A DNA stretch of 57,469 nt from Zygnema cylindricum (taxonomy: Eukaryota; Streptophyta; Zygnematophyceae; Zygnematales; Zygnemataceae): NCBI GenBank assembly GCA_037447655.1, contig JBBHKE010000038.1, positions 32,633 to 90,101 of the forward strand, read 5' to 3'. Position 1 is the first letter of the stretch. Each line of letters starts with the position of its first letter. This document shows positions 10,762-22,945 of the stretch, one piece after another. The notes under the pieces are model-generated. The model was not told the DNA's origin. It did not search any database and was given only the letters and a program-made list of their open reading frames with translations. The translations under genes were made by a program, and so were the position numbers.

Positions 10762-12320
10762 GTTTTGACCTTCCAACCGGCTCGATGGAGAAGAAAGAAT
10801 GTTACGTGGCAAAAAAGAACAGTACCAGCAATACATTGTGTACTGTAATTTTACCGTACGCACACGAATCGAACTTTTTAAAGTGAAAACGTTTAAATAC
10901 GCATTTTTACGGCGTTATCGCTTGTCTGATTATCTCTAGCGATTAAAGCTCAACTCAATTTTGTCCTTTTTTAGCTGTCCAGATTGCATATTTAATATTA
11001 TTTTCAAAAAGATTTTCAGATCATAATCGATTCATACCAAAATCTCTTTTGTCTTAGGGCATGGTTACATCAGACGAAAGTGAGGTTTAATACATAATTT
11101 TGTACTTTCTCGTACCATGCCGTACTATATTTTCGTTGAAAACAACATTACAGAAATAAGATTACGATTCTCCAAGTATCCGGGAGAAGACGTCGACCGT
11201 CCGATTACATTTTGGTTTTCATCTGCGAAGCAATCGCTCCATACGCCTCTGTATTGGTGAACCCACCTTGCGGAGGTGGGTTCACCAATACAGAACCATT
11301 CAATTTGCTACACCTGGACGATACACACGTGCGTCGATGAAAAATTAAAATTTTCACACGCCCCCAAAGTCACGTGCCTTCGGACAAGGTGACCGTAAAA
11401 TCTTTGCCGAAAAGAAATACGGTTTTTTCCTGAAAGTCAGCAGAGTGAAGGAGATCTCTGAGGTACATTGACGCGGTACACTTGTGAAGTACACGTACGT
11501 CATACGCAAGTACGGATTTCCATACGAAAATGGTCGGTTTTCAAATCTTTGACGATTTTAGAGATTTGATTTTCGACTTACGTGGATCCACTCAAATCAG
11601 AACACGTATTTAAAAACTTGTTTACAGACGATACGCGATGTAACCGAGGCCTCTGTAATACAGAAATTTTGTAGTCCGTACTATTACAGAGACCTCCTGA
11701 TGTAACCAACTAACCATACCTTTATTCCCGCGTTGCAGAAAGGAAGAAATGAGGCGAGAAAAGAGAGGAGAGCGAGGAAAGACGATGAGAAATAAACGTT
11801 TTCCCCGGACACGTGTCATTCTTTTTTCCTCCTTTGACCGACGGGCAAGTTTGAAAAAAAAAGTCTAGCTGTACGGCATAGTCGCTTTAAAGATCGCATG
11901 TACGGCAGTATTTTTTCGTCACTTGCGAACGCTGTGCATACGTGTTCATATTTCGCACGCTCAAGTTTGAATTCCCACCCGTTTTGCTTCTTCGCACGTG
12001 TCGATATTAACCTTCAACTCACATCTACTGCAAGTATAATAATAATAAAAAAAGGGGAAAATGCGAAACTTTGACCTATGATCAAGGGAACCAGGAAATA
12101 AATATTCCGGTCCGTACGGTACAATCACTCAAGGGGATCCGTATAATTAGTAAAAGGAGTCTCTTAGAGGAAAATAAGTGAGAAAGTCAACCTAAGAAAA
12201 TAACCAATTGTACATAGAACTACAACTTTGTGCACCCCAAAAACCCTAAAACACCCTAAAAACTATACAGAATGTGTGAGATGACTAAGAAATTTTGAAA
12301 TGCTGGTCCATTTTGTCTAC
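10762..12320. other. gene-free stretch with hairpins
   Basis: No convincing coding sequence. Contains the perfect hairpin at 11249-11293, a second inverted repeat at 11646-11696, many GTACG words and a CACGTGTC site near 11812. Confidence 0.55.
11249..11293. repeat. perfect 20-bp inverted repeat (hairpin)
   Basis: CTGTATTGGTGAACCCACCT is followed by a 5-base loop and then its exact reverse complement. A weaker relative at 11646-11660 / 11682-11696 shares the CTCTGTAATA core. It could be a tiny foldback element or a small-RNA hairpin. Confidence 0.9.
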
Positions 12321-12321
12321 C

Positions 12322-12526
12322 GACACCGCAAAACGGTATTAGCGTCAAGCAATTATTACTGTTAATGCGAAATTATAGTATCTAGCACAAATTTGGTACC
12401 GGGAGGCGTGGCAGATTGTAATCCACAAGCTTAAATAGTATTTGTTAACACTATTTTGTGATTTTTGGCCCAGAAAAGTTGCCGCCGAATTAGTGATATT
12501 AACACCAATAATGATTGGGCGGTGTA
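12322..12526. mobile_element. CACCG-family MITE, about 205 bp, decayed ends
   Basis: Left end ACACCGCAAAACGGTATTAGCG is an imperfect match; the right end reads ATGATTGGGCGGTGTA. The interior matches the 202-bp copies at 24546 and 26140 (GTGGCAGATTnTnnTCCAC). Confidence 0.75.
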
Positions 12527-12819
12527 TCTGGGAGTCTCTACCATCGAATCGAAGCAGGTCCTGTCCGGATATTGACAAAATAAACTACCATATTAAAAAA
12601 GCAAAATGGTCAAAAATCATCCAAGTACATGGGAACAAAAGACGAAAAGTGAAAATGAAACAAACAAACGCAGATGGAAGTCAATTAAAAGGAAAAAACA
12701 GTGTGAAAGAAACTAACACAAAAACACGTGTCGACAAGACATATAATGAAAATAATAATGATAATAACAATACCAAATTGCTATTCACACGATCGACTTT
12801 CAAAATGGAACCAAAGTCG

Positions 12820-12985
12820 AACATAACTACAACCAAATTCGAACCAAACCCGGACCTAAATCAGATCAAAATCGAATCAAAATCGAAATCGAATAGAAAT
12901 CAAAATCGAATCGCAATCGAAACTGAAATCGAAATCGAACCGAAATCGAATCGAAATCGAAATCGGAATTGAATCAAATCGGACC
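12820..12985. repeat. AATCGAA-type minisatellite
   Basis: Degenerate tandem of a 6- to 12-bp AAATCGAATCG unit, giving a fake Asn/Arg/Glu-rich open frame. It lies just past the stop of the minus-strand transporter gene. Confidence 0.8.
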
Positions 12986-13025
12986 AGAATTGAACCGAAA
13001 AACTTCATTTTTTTGCTAAAAAGTA

Positions 13026-14206
13026 CTATGAGGTACTCCCATAGGCGAGAAATAAGGCACTTAAAGCGATAAGGAGAGCTCCAATAGCTCCAATTATCGA
13101 CGGGACTTCGTTTAAAAAAAGTACTCCCAAAAGATATGTGCCTAAAACCTGCAAGGAGAGAGAGAGGGAGGGAGAGGCAGGAGTGGGGGAGGGATAGGAG
13201 AGGGCTAGAAAAGATTCATTTTAGATTCTCTTTTTTATTTTGGCATGAATAAGACAAAGGTTGCAACTTCTAATTTCTTTAAGACTTAATTTGTTCTCAC
13301 CTTAAACCTTTTACTTTTCCTATCCTTTTACTCTCACCTTTTTTTTTTCATTTTTTTCTCGCCTTAAAACTCTTATTTTTTCTATTATTCACGCTTATTC
13401 GTTTTCTGTTCTATAATTATTTAGTTAAGATTTATTTATTTATTGAATTGTTGATTTATTTATTTGTTCATAAATTTATTTGTTTATTCAGTTATTTATT
13501 TATATATTCGTTCATTCCTTTATTTATATATATATAGACATATATCTTTATTTTATTTATATATTTATATTTTTACCTTAACATATTGGATGGATGTCGC
13601 TCGACCGGCTTTTTCCAATTGGAGACCTCGGGTCAAAAATACCTAAACAAAAAAAAAAAAAAAAAAAACAAAGAAAAAGGGGCAGTATTATTTACATAAA
13701 AAAAAAAGTATTAAATCTTCCGAAAAAAAAATTGTGACATGAAATCATGACAAACAAAAAGAATAATTTGCATTAGTTATAATTATTTAAAATAAAATAC
13801 ATGTTGAATTACTAATCACACTTTTTTATTTACAATGAATGAATAGGTAGAAAAAATAATGAAATAAGTAAAAAAAAAAACATTCTTTTCGTGACAGCGA
13901 TGCCTATTTATTATTTATCAACCAAACAAATTCAAGAAAACGGAGAAAATAAACAAAAAAAAAGAGATGAGAAAAAAGAAAGAAAAGAAAAGGAAAAGAA
14001 CAACGAAAAGAATGAGAACTGAAAATGGTTCAAAATTACAAACTATATAAAAGAGAAATTATGAAACAAAAACTTGAACAGAGTTTTTACAGAGCTTAAA
14101 ACTTCAAAAAAATTACAAAAAATGATAGTTTACCAGCAATGAAAGTTGAAAAAAAAAAAAAAAAGAAATCTCAAAGAAAAAAAAAAAAAAAAAAAAAAAA
14201 AAAATA

Positions 14207-14290
<84 letters not shown>

Positions 14291-15723
14291 ATAAATAAAT
14301 AAAATACGAAAAAAACCAAGAAAGAAAAGGGGTACCTGAGCCCCAAATGCGGTGAGTCCAACCGCCAAAAGCCCCGTTGCTTCCAAGACATTTGGGATTT
14401 TAAAGCTCTGAAAAACAACTTTTTCAAAAAAAATCAAATTTTACAAGAAAAGATCAAATTTTTCCATACAAAATTAAAGTTAAAAAAAGTTATTAAGTAA
14501 AAACTGAAAGCAAAATTAAATTAACTTTTCGTTTAGGAAAAAGCTAAAGTTGAAATAACTAAATTAAGTAGCAAAAATCTTAATTACGTTTTTGAAAAAA
14601 AAATAACTAAGTTGAGAAAACAAAAAGAAGTTAAAAAAACCAAACTAAAGTTAAAAAAAAATAAGCTAAAGCTGAAAAAAAGAAAACAGTGAAAAAACAA
14701 AAAGAATAAAAAAAAAACATAAAGAACTTTGTTTAAAAAATCGAAAAAACTAGCCTGAAAAAAAATTCCCAAACCGGCGAGAGGGGCAGAAAAAGCCGCG
14801 AAAGCAAAAACACAAACCCTAATTATTTATCCCCACCCCAAAAAAAAAAAAAAAACTTATTTATAACTCATTTTTTATTTTCTTAAATAAAATGATATAG
14901 AACTGTTTTAGTATGTAAAAGTATCGATAAATTCTTTCATCACCAATTTCTAAATTTCAAAGTTCTATTTTCAACCATACCAACTACGAGGTAGAGGGAG
15001 AGGGAGAGGGAGAGGGAGAGGGAGAGGGAGAGGGAGAGGGAGAGGGAGAGGGAGAGGGAGAGGGAGAGGGAGAGGGAGAGGGAGAGGGAGAGGGAGAGGG
15101 AGAGGGAGAGGGAGAGGGAGAGGGAGAGGGAGAGGGAGAGGGAGAGGGAGAGGGAGAGGGAGAGGGAGAGGGAGAGGGAGAGGGAGAGGGAGAGGGAGAG
15201 GGGAGGGAGAGGGAGAGGGAGAGGGAAAGAGAGAGAGAGAGGGAGAGGATCAAAAAATATTTAGAAACTATGCTCAAAACTAAAGTACATTACATATTAT
15301 ATATACATAATATATTTTATTTCTTAATCTTCTTTTCTCGTGTCACCCTCCGAAGCAAAAATACCAATATAATATATTCGTTGTATCAACCTTGATAAAA
15401 TTATATGTAGAAAATATGTTAAAAACAAGAATTACGATACAATATATTCATCGTATCAACCTTCATAAGTTTATATTAACTGAGAAAACTATGTTAAAAA
15501 CAAAAGTACCCATATAATATATTCATCGTGTCAACCTCAATACATTTACATTATTTAGAACTCTAAGACCCGGATCTGCCCACAAAACCTAGAAAAGTAA
15601 AAAAAGTAAAACAAAAGTAAAACATTCAACTCCTAAAAAATATAAGTTTTATCTATTTCAAAATACAAAAATTCAGTTATAAAACTGATGTCGCCTGGAA
15701 TGCCAATTATCGGTAGAACAAAA

Positions 15724-15762
<39 letters not shown>

Positions 15763-17020
15763 TACTTATATGGAATTATGGTATTAATGTTATTATATTA
15801 TTATATGGTTATTAATTATGGGCCTCCAATATACAAGATTATGGTGCATAATTGTGAGACCATTCCTTTAAAAAAGATAGTTTGGTAATTCTTCCTTTTA
15901 ATAAGGTAAAATCTTTAATAAGATAGGAGGAATTGAGGGAGGGAGAGGGAGAGACAAGAGGGAGAGGTAGAAGGACGGGTAGAGGGAGAGCTTTACATGG
16001 GAGGTTCTCCGTGTTTCCCAACTGCCCTAACAAAAATATAGGAGAGAGCTCCCATTGCGGCCCCCATAAGAGCCATAGCTACTCCTAAAGGATCGTTTCC
16101 GGGAGGAGATCCGTTATTTCTCCCTCCCTCTCCCTCTCCCGTCTGTTCTGCCCATAGCCATGGCCTTCAGACTGTCAATGGGAAAAAATTGATGAGTCGA
16201 TTTAACAAGAGAGTGCTTAAAAAAAAAAAAAAAAAGTGTAAAATATATATTTGTTGTTTTTATAACAATGACTTTGTAAGAATCGAAAACGTAGAAAAGA
16301 TTGAAAAAATGGGAAGGTAGAGAGAGAGAGAGAGAGAGAGTATACAATGGGAAGTTGTTAAAAAAAAGGGAAAAAGGAGAAAGAGAAAAGATAAAGATAA
16401 AAAAAGAGAAAAGAGAAAAAGAAGAAGAGAAAAAGGAAGAGAAAGAGAAAGAGAGGAGAAGAGAAAGGAAAGGAAAAATAAGAATCCAAAAGGAAATTGG
16501 AAAGGTAGAGGGAGGAGAGAGAGAGGACGTTTAAAAGTGTGAAGGTGTTGATTGTTTCAGTAGTCTTTCCGTAAAATTACGAAGGTAGAAAAGATTGAAA
16601 AAAAACGGAAAGATAAGAGGTAAAGAGAGAATGTTAAAAAAATGTAAAAGTTGCTCAATTTTTAAACCTTTTTCTGTAAAATTCCCAAAAAAAATAGAAA
16701 TATATTGTGGGTCGCTATTGGTATGACTAATAATTAGAAACGGATTAATACCCGGTTTTTTCTTTTCCCATCAAACATAAAATAGCATTAACGATATTCT
16801 TCCTTTTTCTTAAATCTTAATTCTTATTTTTTTTCGCTAATTTGGTAAGCGGTTGAAAGTTGTCGACATTTCCCGCACCTAAATTAGAATAAATAACACT
16901 CAAAAACCCCAAAAAATACATATTTTTAAAAGCTAATAACGGTTCACAGAGGAGAGGGAAAGAGAGGGTTTAAAAAAGTATATGTTGATTGTGTCAATAG
17001 TGTTCCGTAGAATTTAAAAG

Positions 17021-17056
<36 letters not shown>

Positions 17057-17724
17057 TGGAATTGTAGAGGGAGAAAGCGAGAGAGAGAGAAAGTGGAAAG
17101 GTAGAGGTAGAGAGAGAGAGAGGGAGAGAGAAAAAAAAGTGGAAAGGTAGAGGTAGAGAGAGAGGGAGAGAGAGGGAGAAAGAGAGAGAAAAAGTGGAAA
17201 GGTAGAGGTAGAGAGAGAGAGGGAGAGAGTGAACAAGTGGAAAGGTAGAGGAGAAGAGAGAGAGTTTCAAAATGTATAGCTGTTCATCGTGTACAAATTT
17301 TCCGTAGGATTAAAAGAATATGGAAAGGTAAGGGAAAGAGGGATGATGATTAAAAATGTAAGTTGTTGAAGATTCAAAAGATAGAAAAGAATGAAAAAAT
17401 GGAAAGGTACACATAAAGTGAGAGAGAGAGAGAGAATGTCTAAAAATGTCAAATTGTCGATTGTGTATTCAGATTTTTCCCGAGATTTGAAAGTAGAAAA
17501 GATTGGAAAATTGGGAAGGTCGAGAGAAAGCGGCAGTGCGTAAATATGTTAAGTTGTGTAAAAAAATATATGGTAAGATTCGAAAGGTAGAGAAGATTGA
17601 AAAAATGAAAAGATAAAGATAAAGATAAAGAGAGGGTGTAAAAATGTTAGGCTGCGGACCGTGGAAAAAGTGTATTGTAAGATTCAAAAGGTAAAAAAGG
17701 TTTGAAAAGTGGAAAGGTAGAGGT

Positions 17725-17787
<63 letters not shown>

Positions 17788-17809
17788 AATGGAGAAAAGA
17801 GAGAGGGTT

Positions 17810-17875
<66 letters not shown>

Positions 17876-20204
17876 CCTTCAATGTTCGAGATGTGCAAGG
17901 TCAAAAAAAGGTTATAAACGTTTTTATTTGTTTTTAAAAGAAGGTTAACAAATCGGGTACGAAAAAGTCAAAAATTAGAAATGTGGAGGAAAGGGAGAGG
18001 GTGTTTAAATAGGAAACATGTGGAATGTGCGAATATAATACAATATATAATATAATAAGATGCATAATATAATACGACGTAAAATATAATACAATGTAAT
18101 TTTTCAAAAAAGTTAACAAAACGAGGAAGAGAAAATGGGACTTACCATAAAAAAGGACATTTGGTTGTACTACTAACAAAACTCCCGCGAAACTACATAG
18201 GCTACCTACAATTTTTGAAAAAAAAGACAAAAAAAACAAAAAGACAAAACAGAAAATTAACTTAAGAGCATCAAACCAAATCACCAAGATCTACACTAAA
18301 ACATGTACCTCTAATTTTACTAAAAAGCTTCAAACTATCGACTGTAATACCCATTTTTTTTGTTTGAAATCGGCTCACAATTTCATTTTCTGACGCTTGC
18401 AAACATCTTCGAAAACATAAATATTGTTTAATAACAAAAGAAAAACTAAATAAAACAACATTTCTTTGTGAAAAACGTAAATACCAGCAAGTAAGACAAA
18501 CAAAAAACAAAAAAAACAAAATAATTTTAATAGAAAAGTAAATACCAGCCATTTCTCCCGGACCCCAACGTTCTCCTAAAATTCCGGCAGCGAGTAGAGC
18601 CGTAAAAACTGGCATTGTGAAATTAAGAACTGTCGCGTCACGGAGAGGAAGAGCTTGAATACTGCAAAACAAAAATAAAACTAAGGAACTTACGTTGACA
18701 TACAAGAAGAGGTAGAGGGAGAGGAGAAGGGAGAGGGAGAGAGATTTTCCATTTTTATTGTGTTTTTACACTCTTTTTAGCCTATTTCTGTTCAGCTTCA
18801 TTGATTCCAGACATTTTTTTTGTGAACATTATCACGTTTTTTACTATTTCATGGCTTTAATAGTTTCAAACTCATCAACATTTTCGGTATTTTTTCGTGT
18901 CAAAATCAACGATTATAGGCTTGTTTTAGCAGTTTTTTGCAGTTTTCTAACAGAATTTCAACATTTTTTTACGGTATTTCCGAGTTTACTTGCCTGTAAA
19001 AAAAAGTTGAAAGGGCGAAAAACCCTACAATTGCTCTCGCGATCACTAGACGACGAACTCTCGGGGACCCAAAAAGAGGATGTCCGATATTTCGAAGCTC
19101 TCGACCGGAAAGAACACTAATTATGATACAGCGAACCATTACGGTTTCGAGCGACGGTATTCCTCGAACTGCACAAAATGTGAAAAACCCTAAACGGTGT
19201 TAAAACGTTTTGAAGATTAAAAGTTTTAAAGGTTAAAAAATTTAAAGTTGTCATAATGCAACTCATAATAAGACGATATGCTTTTAAACACTAATTATGG
19301 TAATGAGAACGGTTTCCTAATCTCAAGTTGTTAAAAGTTTTAAAACTTGAAAGATGATAAAGATTTGATGTACCCGGATTTATATTTTAAACCGGATAAT
19401 ATTTTATGAAATCGGAAAGATTCACATCTCTTGAATTTTTGACTTTACAAGCATATGGACTTGAACCTATTTATTCACAACTGTTTCAATTTTAGCTTGG
19501 AAAGTATATCGATTGAAAACGATCTATTCAAAATTGTTGAGATTTTAAATTCATAAGTATCTCTGGAATCAAATGGGTTCACAATTGTTGATATTTTACA
19601 ATATTTTTTCTAAAAGTAATTTACATGTAAAATCGAACCACATTTTGTCACACAACGAAATACAAAAAAAATGAACTTGTACGGTCATCACTATTTCCAC
19701 AAAATCCTGAATATCCTACAACCCTAAAATCCACAAAACCCGGAAACCCTACAATCCTGAAAACCCTACAGCCCTAAAATTCAGAAAACCCGGAAACCTT
19801 AAAATCCTGAAAACCCGGAAACCTTAAAATCCTGAAAACCCGGAAACTTTAAAATCCTGAAAACCCGGAAACCTTAAAATCCTGAAAACCCGGAAACCCT
19901 AACCATCAAGAAACTCACCTGCTAAAAGTTTTACAAAGAGGCCCATAAGACTGTAACAAAAGGAGGAAACAGCCATACAAGCCAAACCAGAAAACTTAGA
20001 GCCTCCCCATATCCAATGAAGAAAGAAAACATTTTCTCCACTGTTCCATAATTTCCAGTACTTTGATTTTCCTTTTTTGTCGTTTTTGAGAGAGAATGTT
20101 TCTTGTCGGTTGTGGTCTTTTATGGTCAAATAAGATTCGGAGGATCGAGGAGTTTTGGGAGAAGGGAGAGTCATGGGAATAGAATTAAATGAATTGTTAG
20201 CCAT
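13026..20204 (-). CDS. EamA/DMT-superfamily transporter (SLC35G-like), nine exons
   Basis: Integral membrane transporter of the drug/metabolite superfamily; substrate not predictable. Exons on minus: 20204-19919, 19168-18994, 18661-18546, 18205-18146, 16147-15997, 14818-14755, 14407-14336, 13642-13577, 13148-13026. They total 1113 bases, 370 residues plus stop, and every junction keeps phase. Two EamA repeats and about ten membrane segments are expected. Diagnostic motifs: SIQALPLRDATVLNFTMP, GILGERWGPGEMAG, FAGVLLVVQP in the first half; FLTRGLQLEKAGRAT and GVLFLNEVPSIIGAIGALL in the second. The first about 65 residues are a polar, Ser/Lys-rich cytosolic tail. Introns 2 and 6 use GC donors (CAG then GCAAGT at 18993; CAG then GCTAGT at 14754). 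The others are GT-AG. Exon 5 carries an EGEGG stretch from GA-type sequence. Introns hold large tandem repeats; intron 4 is about 2 kb. Confidence 0.93.
14212..14284. repeat. (TA)n microsatellite
   Basis: About 36 TA units preceded by a long A run, in intron 7 of the transporter gene. Confidence 0.97.
14990..15247. repeat. (GGGAGA)n hexanucleotide satellite
   Basis: About 40 almost perfect copies of a 6-bp unit in intron 5 of the transporter gene; on the sense strand it is CCCTCT. One phase slip near 15200. Confidence 0.97.
15350..15555. repeat. three tandem copies of a 70-75 bp unit
   Basis: AATATATTC followed by GTATCAACCTT recurs at about 15371, 15441 and 15516 with GTTAAAAACAA between copies. 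Lies in intron 5 of the transporter. An (AT)n run follows at 15729-15758. Confidence 0.8.
16270..17900. repeat. intronic array of about 90-bp units with embedded GA tracts
   Basis: Intron 4 of the transporter is filled by a degenerate unit: GATTnnAAAGGTAGA(AA)AGATTGAAAAAATGGAAAGG, then a variable GA or AGAGGT tract, then TTnAAAAATGT and TTG(A)TCGTGT. Copies are visible near 16290, 16580, 17010, 17290, 17380, 17490, 17580 and 17690. GA tracts within the units have expanded to over 50 bp at 17730-17790 and 17813-17875. Confidence 0.8.
19726..19903. repeat. 25-bp tandem repeat in intron 1 of the transporter
   Basis: CCTGAAAACCCGGAAACCTTAAAAT-type unit: about four good copies and several degraded ones. 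It ends 15 bases short of the exon 1 donor. Confidence 0.88.
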
Positions 20205-20789
20205 TATTTCTTGGGAGCATTTGTTATTTTTGTTTGTTTTTTTATTGTTTTTTTATCGTTTTTTTTCTGTCTCTTGTTAGTTTTTACTTTCTACAGATTA
20301 TTTAAGAAAAAAAAACTATTTTTCTAGGTTGTTTTGGTTGATTTTCGTCGTTTTCTGTTTGGATTTTTGTGAAAATTTTGGAAAATTTGAAACCAAAGTT
20401 GTAAAACAAAATTAGCTTTTGAATATATTTTTGAAAAGAATACAGATTGGAAAAAAAAAAATGTCGTTTCATTAAAACATAAAAAGGAAAGGTTTTATGG
20501 TCGAATAGAGAGGTAAAAAGTCAAACAAGGACGAGAGAAAGTCAAAAGGTCAACCTATTCCATTCAGAGAAGAAACCCTAAAAATTGGAAAGAGAAGGAA
20601 AAATAATGAAAAGTTTTGAAGATTTGGAGACTTTAATAAAGTGGAAAAAGTTTATGAAAAAAGTACACTCAGGGACTTTGAATCGTACAGTTTAAATATG
20701 CCACGTGGAATCATCGTAACCGTCGTAAATAATTGTACTTTTCACGTCATTGACTTTTGGAAAAGAAAAGTGAAACAACTTGACTGAAA

Positions 20790-21035
20790 AACTCGCGATC
20801 GAAAAACCTTCCGGGTACAAAGAGGAAAAAACAAAAAGCATTCTAAAGACTGCAAAAGTCAAAAATGGACGAGTGGTGAACCTCCATCGCGACGTGCCAG
20901 TTAACAGAATCCGTACAATGCTTCGCGATCGAGAAACCTTCCGGGTACAAAGGGGAAAAAACAAAAAAGCATTTATAGACTGCAAAAGTCAAAAATGGAC
21001 GAGTGGTGAACCTCCATCGCGACGTGCCAGTTAAG
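20790..21035. repeat. tandem duplication, about 136-bp unit
   Basis: Two copies of a block running from CGCGATCG through ACCTTCCGGGTACAAAG and CTGCAAAAGTCAAAAATGG to CGCGACGTGCCAGTTAA. The start of a third copy (TTAACAGAATCTGTACAATGC) resumes at 22038 after the MITE at 21036-22037, so that MITE split the array. Confidence 0.85.
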
Positions 21036-21397
21036 CACACCGCCAATCGTTATTAGCGTTGTGTACACTAATTCCATCCCGCTTTTTTTTTGTTTATTCT
21101 CCATTAGTGTAGTTCATTTAATTTTTTTCTTTATTCTATTTAGTAGTGTTGGGTATCGGGTAGATTCATATCGCGATAATTTCGATATTCAATATATCGA
21201 ATATCGATCGAGGAGGATCCTCGATATATCGTACCGAGACCAACATAAATTATCGCGATATATATCGCAAAAATTTCGTGTCCGTACAGTCAGAGTACGG
21301 AAAACCGTACGAAAAAGTGTACGGAGAATCGTACGACAAATCGTACGAAAAATCGTACGGATTTTGGCCCCCCCCCCCCCCCCCCCCCCCCCCGGCT

Positions 21398-21429
<32 letters not shown>

Positions 21430-22037
21430 TTGAAAAAAATTGGTAAAATTTTCATTTTCGATATATCGTCGATACGATATATCGGCGATATATCGGCGAT
21501 ATATCGCTATAATTTGAAATTCGATATATCGAAGCGATATATCGAATATCGGGTACATGAAATTCGATATATATCGAATATCGGCAATGGGTCCTCGATA
21601 CCCAACACTACTATTTAGGGTTATTTTCAGTGCGTTGTCTCTTAAATAGAGTTGTGTACGGTCAGTGTCAGACCGTACATAGATGTACCTTTTTAAGTAA
21701 AAAATTACAATAAATTAGTTTTAGGAACCGCAGACGCATGAGAATGTGCGTTCTAAAAAGGAAAAAAAACCAGGTAGTAAAATATCCCGTTCCCACATAT
21801 TCGTCCGACAGCCGCGTTTCGATTTGTGTACGATTTGTCAGATTTTGTAAAAATACCTGTACTAGTGTAGGCATGTTTGCGACCGACATTTTTTTTTTCA
21901 AAAATCCAAATTACCAAAATCAAACAATTAGAATGTACGATTTTTTCCAAAATTTTCAAATTCTTAAATAGCGTACACCACTGTAGTTATTATTATACGC
22001 TAATCAAACTCCCACGCTAATAACGATTGGCGGTGTA
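21036..22037. mobile_element. CACCG-family MITE (about 535 bp) split by a hAT-like MITE
   Basis: Left end CACACCGCCAATCGTTATTAG, right end TAACGATTGGCGGTGTA. Removing the insertion at 21144-21610 and one 8-bp duplicate leaves an element homologous to 30906-31470 (shared GTCAGACCGTAC, AAATTTTCAAATTCTTAA). First base of the left end is C where the family has T. Confidence 0.87.
21144..21610. mobile_element. hAT-like MITE, TAGTGTTGGGTATCG ends, TSD CTATTTAG
   Basis: 467 bp with a 15-bp inverted end TAGTGTTGGGTATCG and a perfect 8-bp duplication CTATTTAG (21136-21143, 21611-21618). An 8-bp duplication is characteristic of hAT transposition. The interior is full of CGATATATCG-type palindromes and contains about 30 C followed by about 30 G around GGCT (21367-21427). 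Confidence 0.9.
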
Positions 22038-22159
22038 GTTAACAGAATCTGTACAATGCTGGCACTAAATTTAGCGAAACTTTCGATCGGGTCATCCCAG
22101 TACAATATTTTGGCGTACGTGGCGTCATTAAAGTGACACAACGCAAGCTCATTAAAGAT

Positions 22160-22400
22160 TGTAGAAGCTTCTACAGATTAGGGTAATTTCGCATGTAACC
22201 GAAACTTTAGTCTTGTAACTTTGTCTTTAGGGAAGATTCTCCGTACTATTTTCAGAGCATTCGTATGTAAAGAAATGAAGTCGTTACCATAGATTGTGAC
22301 GGATGTAGACGTGGGTGTAATTTGTGACGGTTGTAGACGACTACAAAACTCGCGACATTGATGACGTTTACAGAATAGCGACGGTTGTAGGCGACTACAG
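22160..22400. repeat. dispersed repeat, second copy at 44167-44480
   Basis: Shares CATGTAACCGAA, GAAGATTCTCCGTACTA and GTGACGGTTGTAGACGACTACAAA with 44167-44480. It contains an internal GACGG(A/T)TGTAGACG repeat. It resumes at 22946 (CTACTTnTGACATTGTAGATG) beyond the MITE at 22401-22945. Confidence 0.75.
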
Positions 22401-22945
22401 TACACCGCGAATCGTTATTAGTGTCGAAGTCACTAATTTGGGTTCTTTAAATTTTGTTTTTTTTTTTCAAATAGGATGCATGGTTTTAATTTTTCCTTGA
22501 CGTTAATTAAGGTACCGTACAAAATAAAGTAAAGCCCGAAAGTACAATAAAATATAAATAGTGTGGTGTACGGTCGATGTCAGACCGTATATAACTGTAC
22601 CTTTTCAAGTGAAAATTTACAAAAATGAATTAAATCAGACGCGCATGCATGGGAATGAGCGCTCAAAACAATGTGATTAGTCTGACACGTAAATTAGTAT
22701 AGCATGTACGGATATTATTAGATTCGTGACGGCGTAAAATTTCTAATATTTTGTTTGGATACATATATTAATGTATATAATCGTACGGCAAAAATTCCAT
22801 TTTTGCTGTTCCCAAAATTAGCATAAACGCCGAAATTAAAATACACCTTTTTTTTGAAAAAAATCAAATTCTTAATTAGCATCAATTACGGTAAATTTTC
22901 TTCAGCACTATTTAAACTTTGACACTAATAACAATTCGCGGTGTA
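22401..22945. mobile_element. CACCG-family MITE, 545 bp
   Basis: Ends TACACCGCGAATCGTTATTAG and TAACAATTCGCGGTGTA, flanked by TA. The interior is non-coding and almost the same as 26579-27524 in inverted orientation. Confidence 0.9.

Noticed and set aside
12442-12972. 176-codon plus-strand frame
   Set aside because: Begins inside a CACCG MITE and ends in the AATCGAA minisatellite; no domain.
14113-14427. Tyr/Ile-repeat frame on minus
   Set aside because: Product of the (TA)n and poly-A runs in intron 7; the last part overlaps a real exon in the frame SFKIPNVLEATG.
14984-15277. Ser-Pro dipeptide repeat frame
   Set aside because: Translation of the (GGGAGA)n satellite in an intron.
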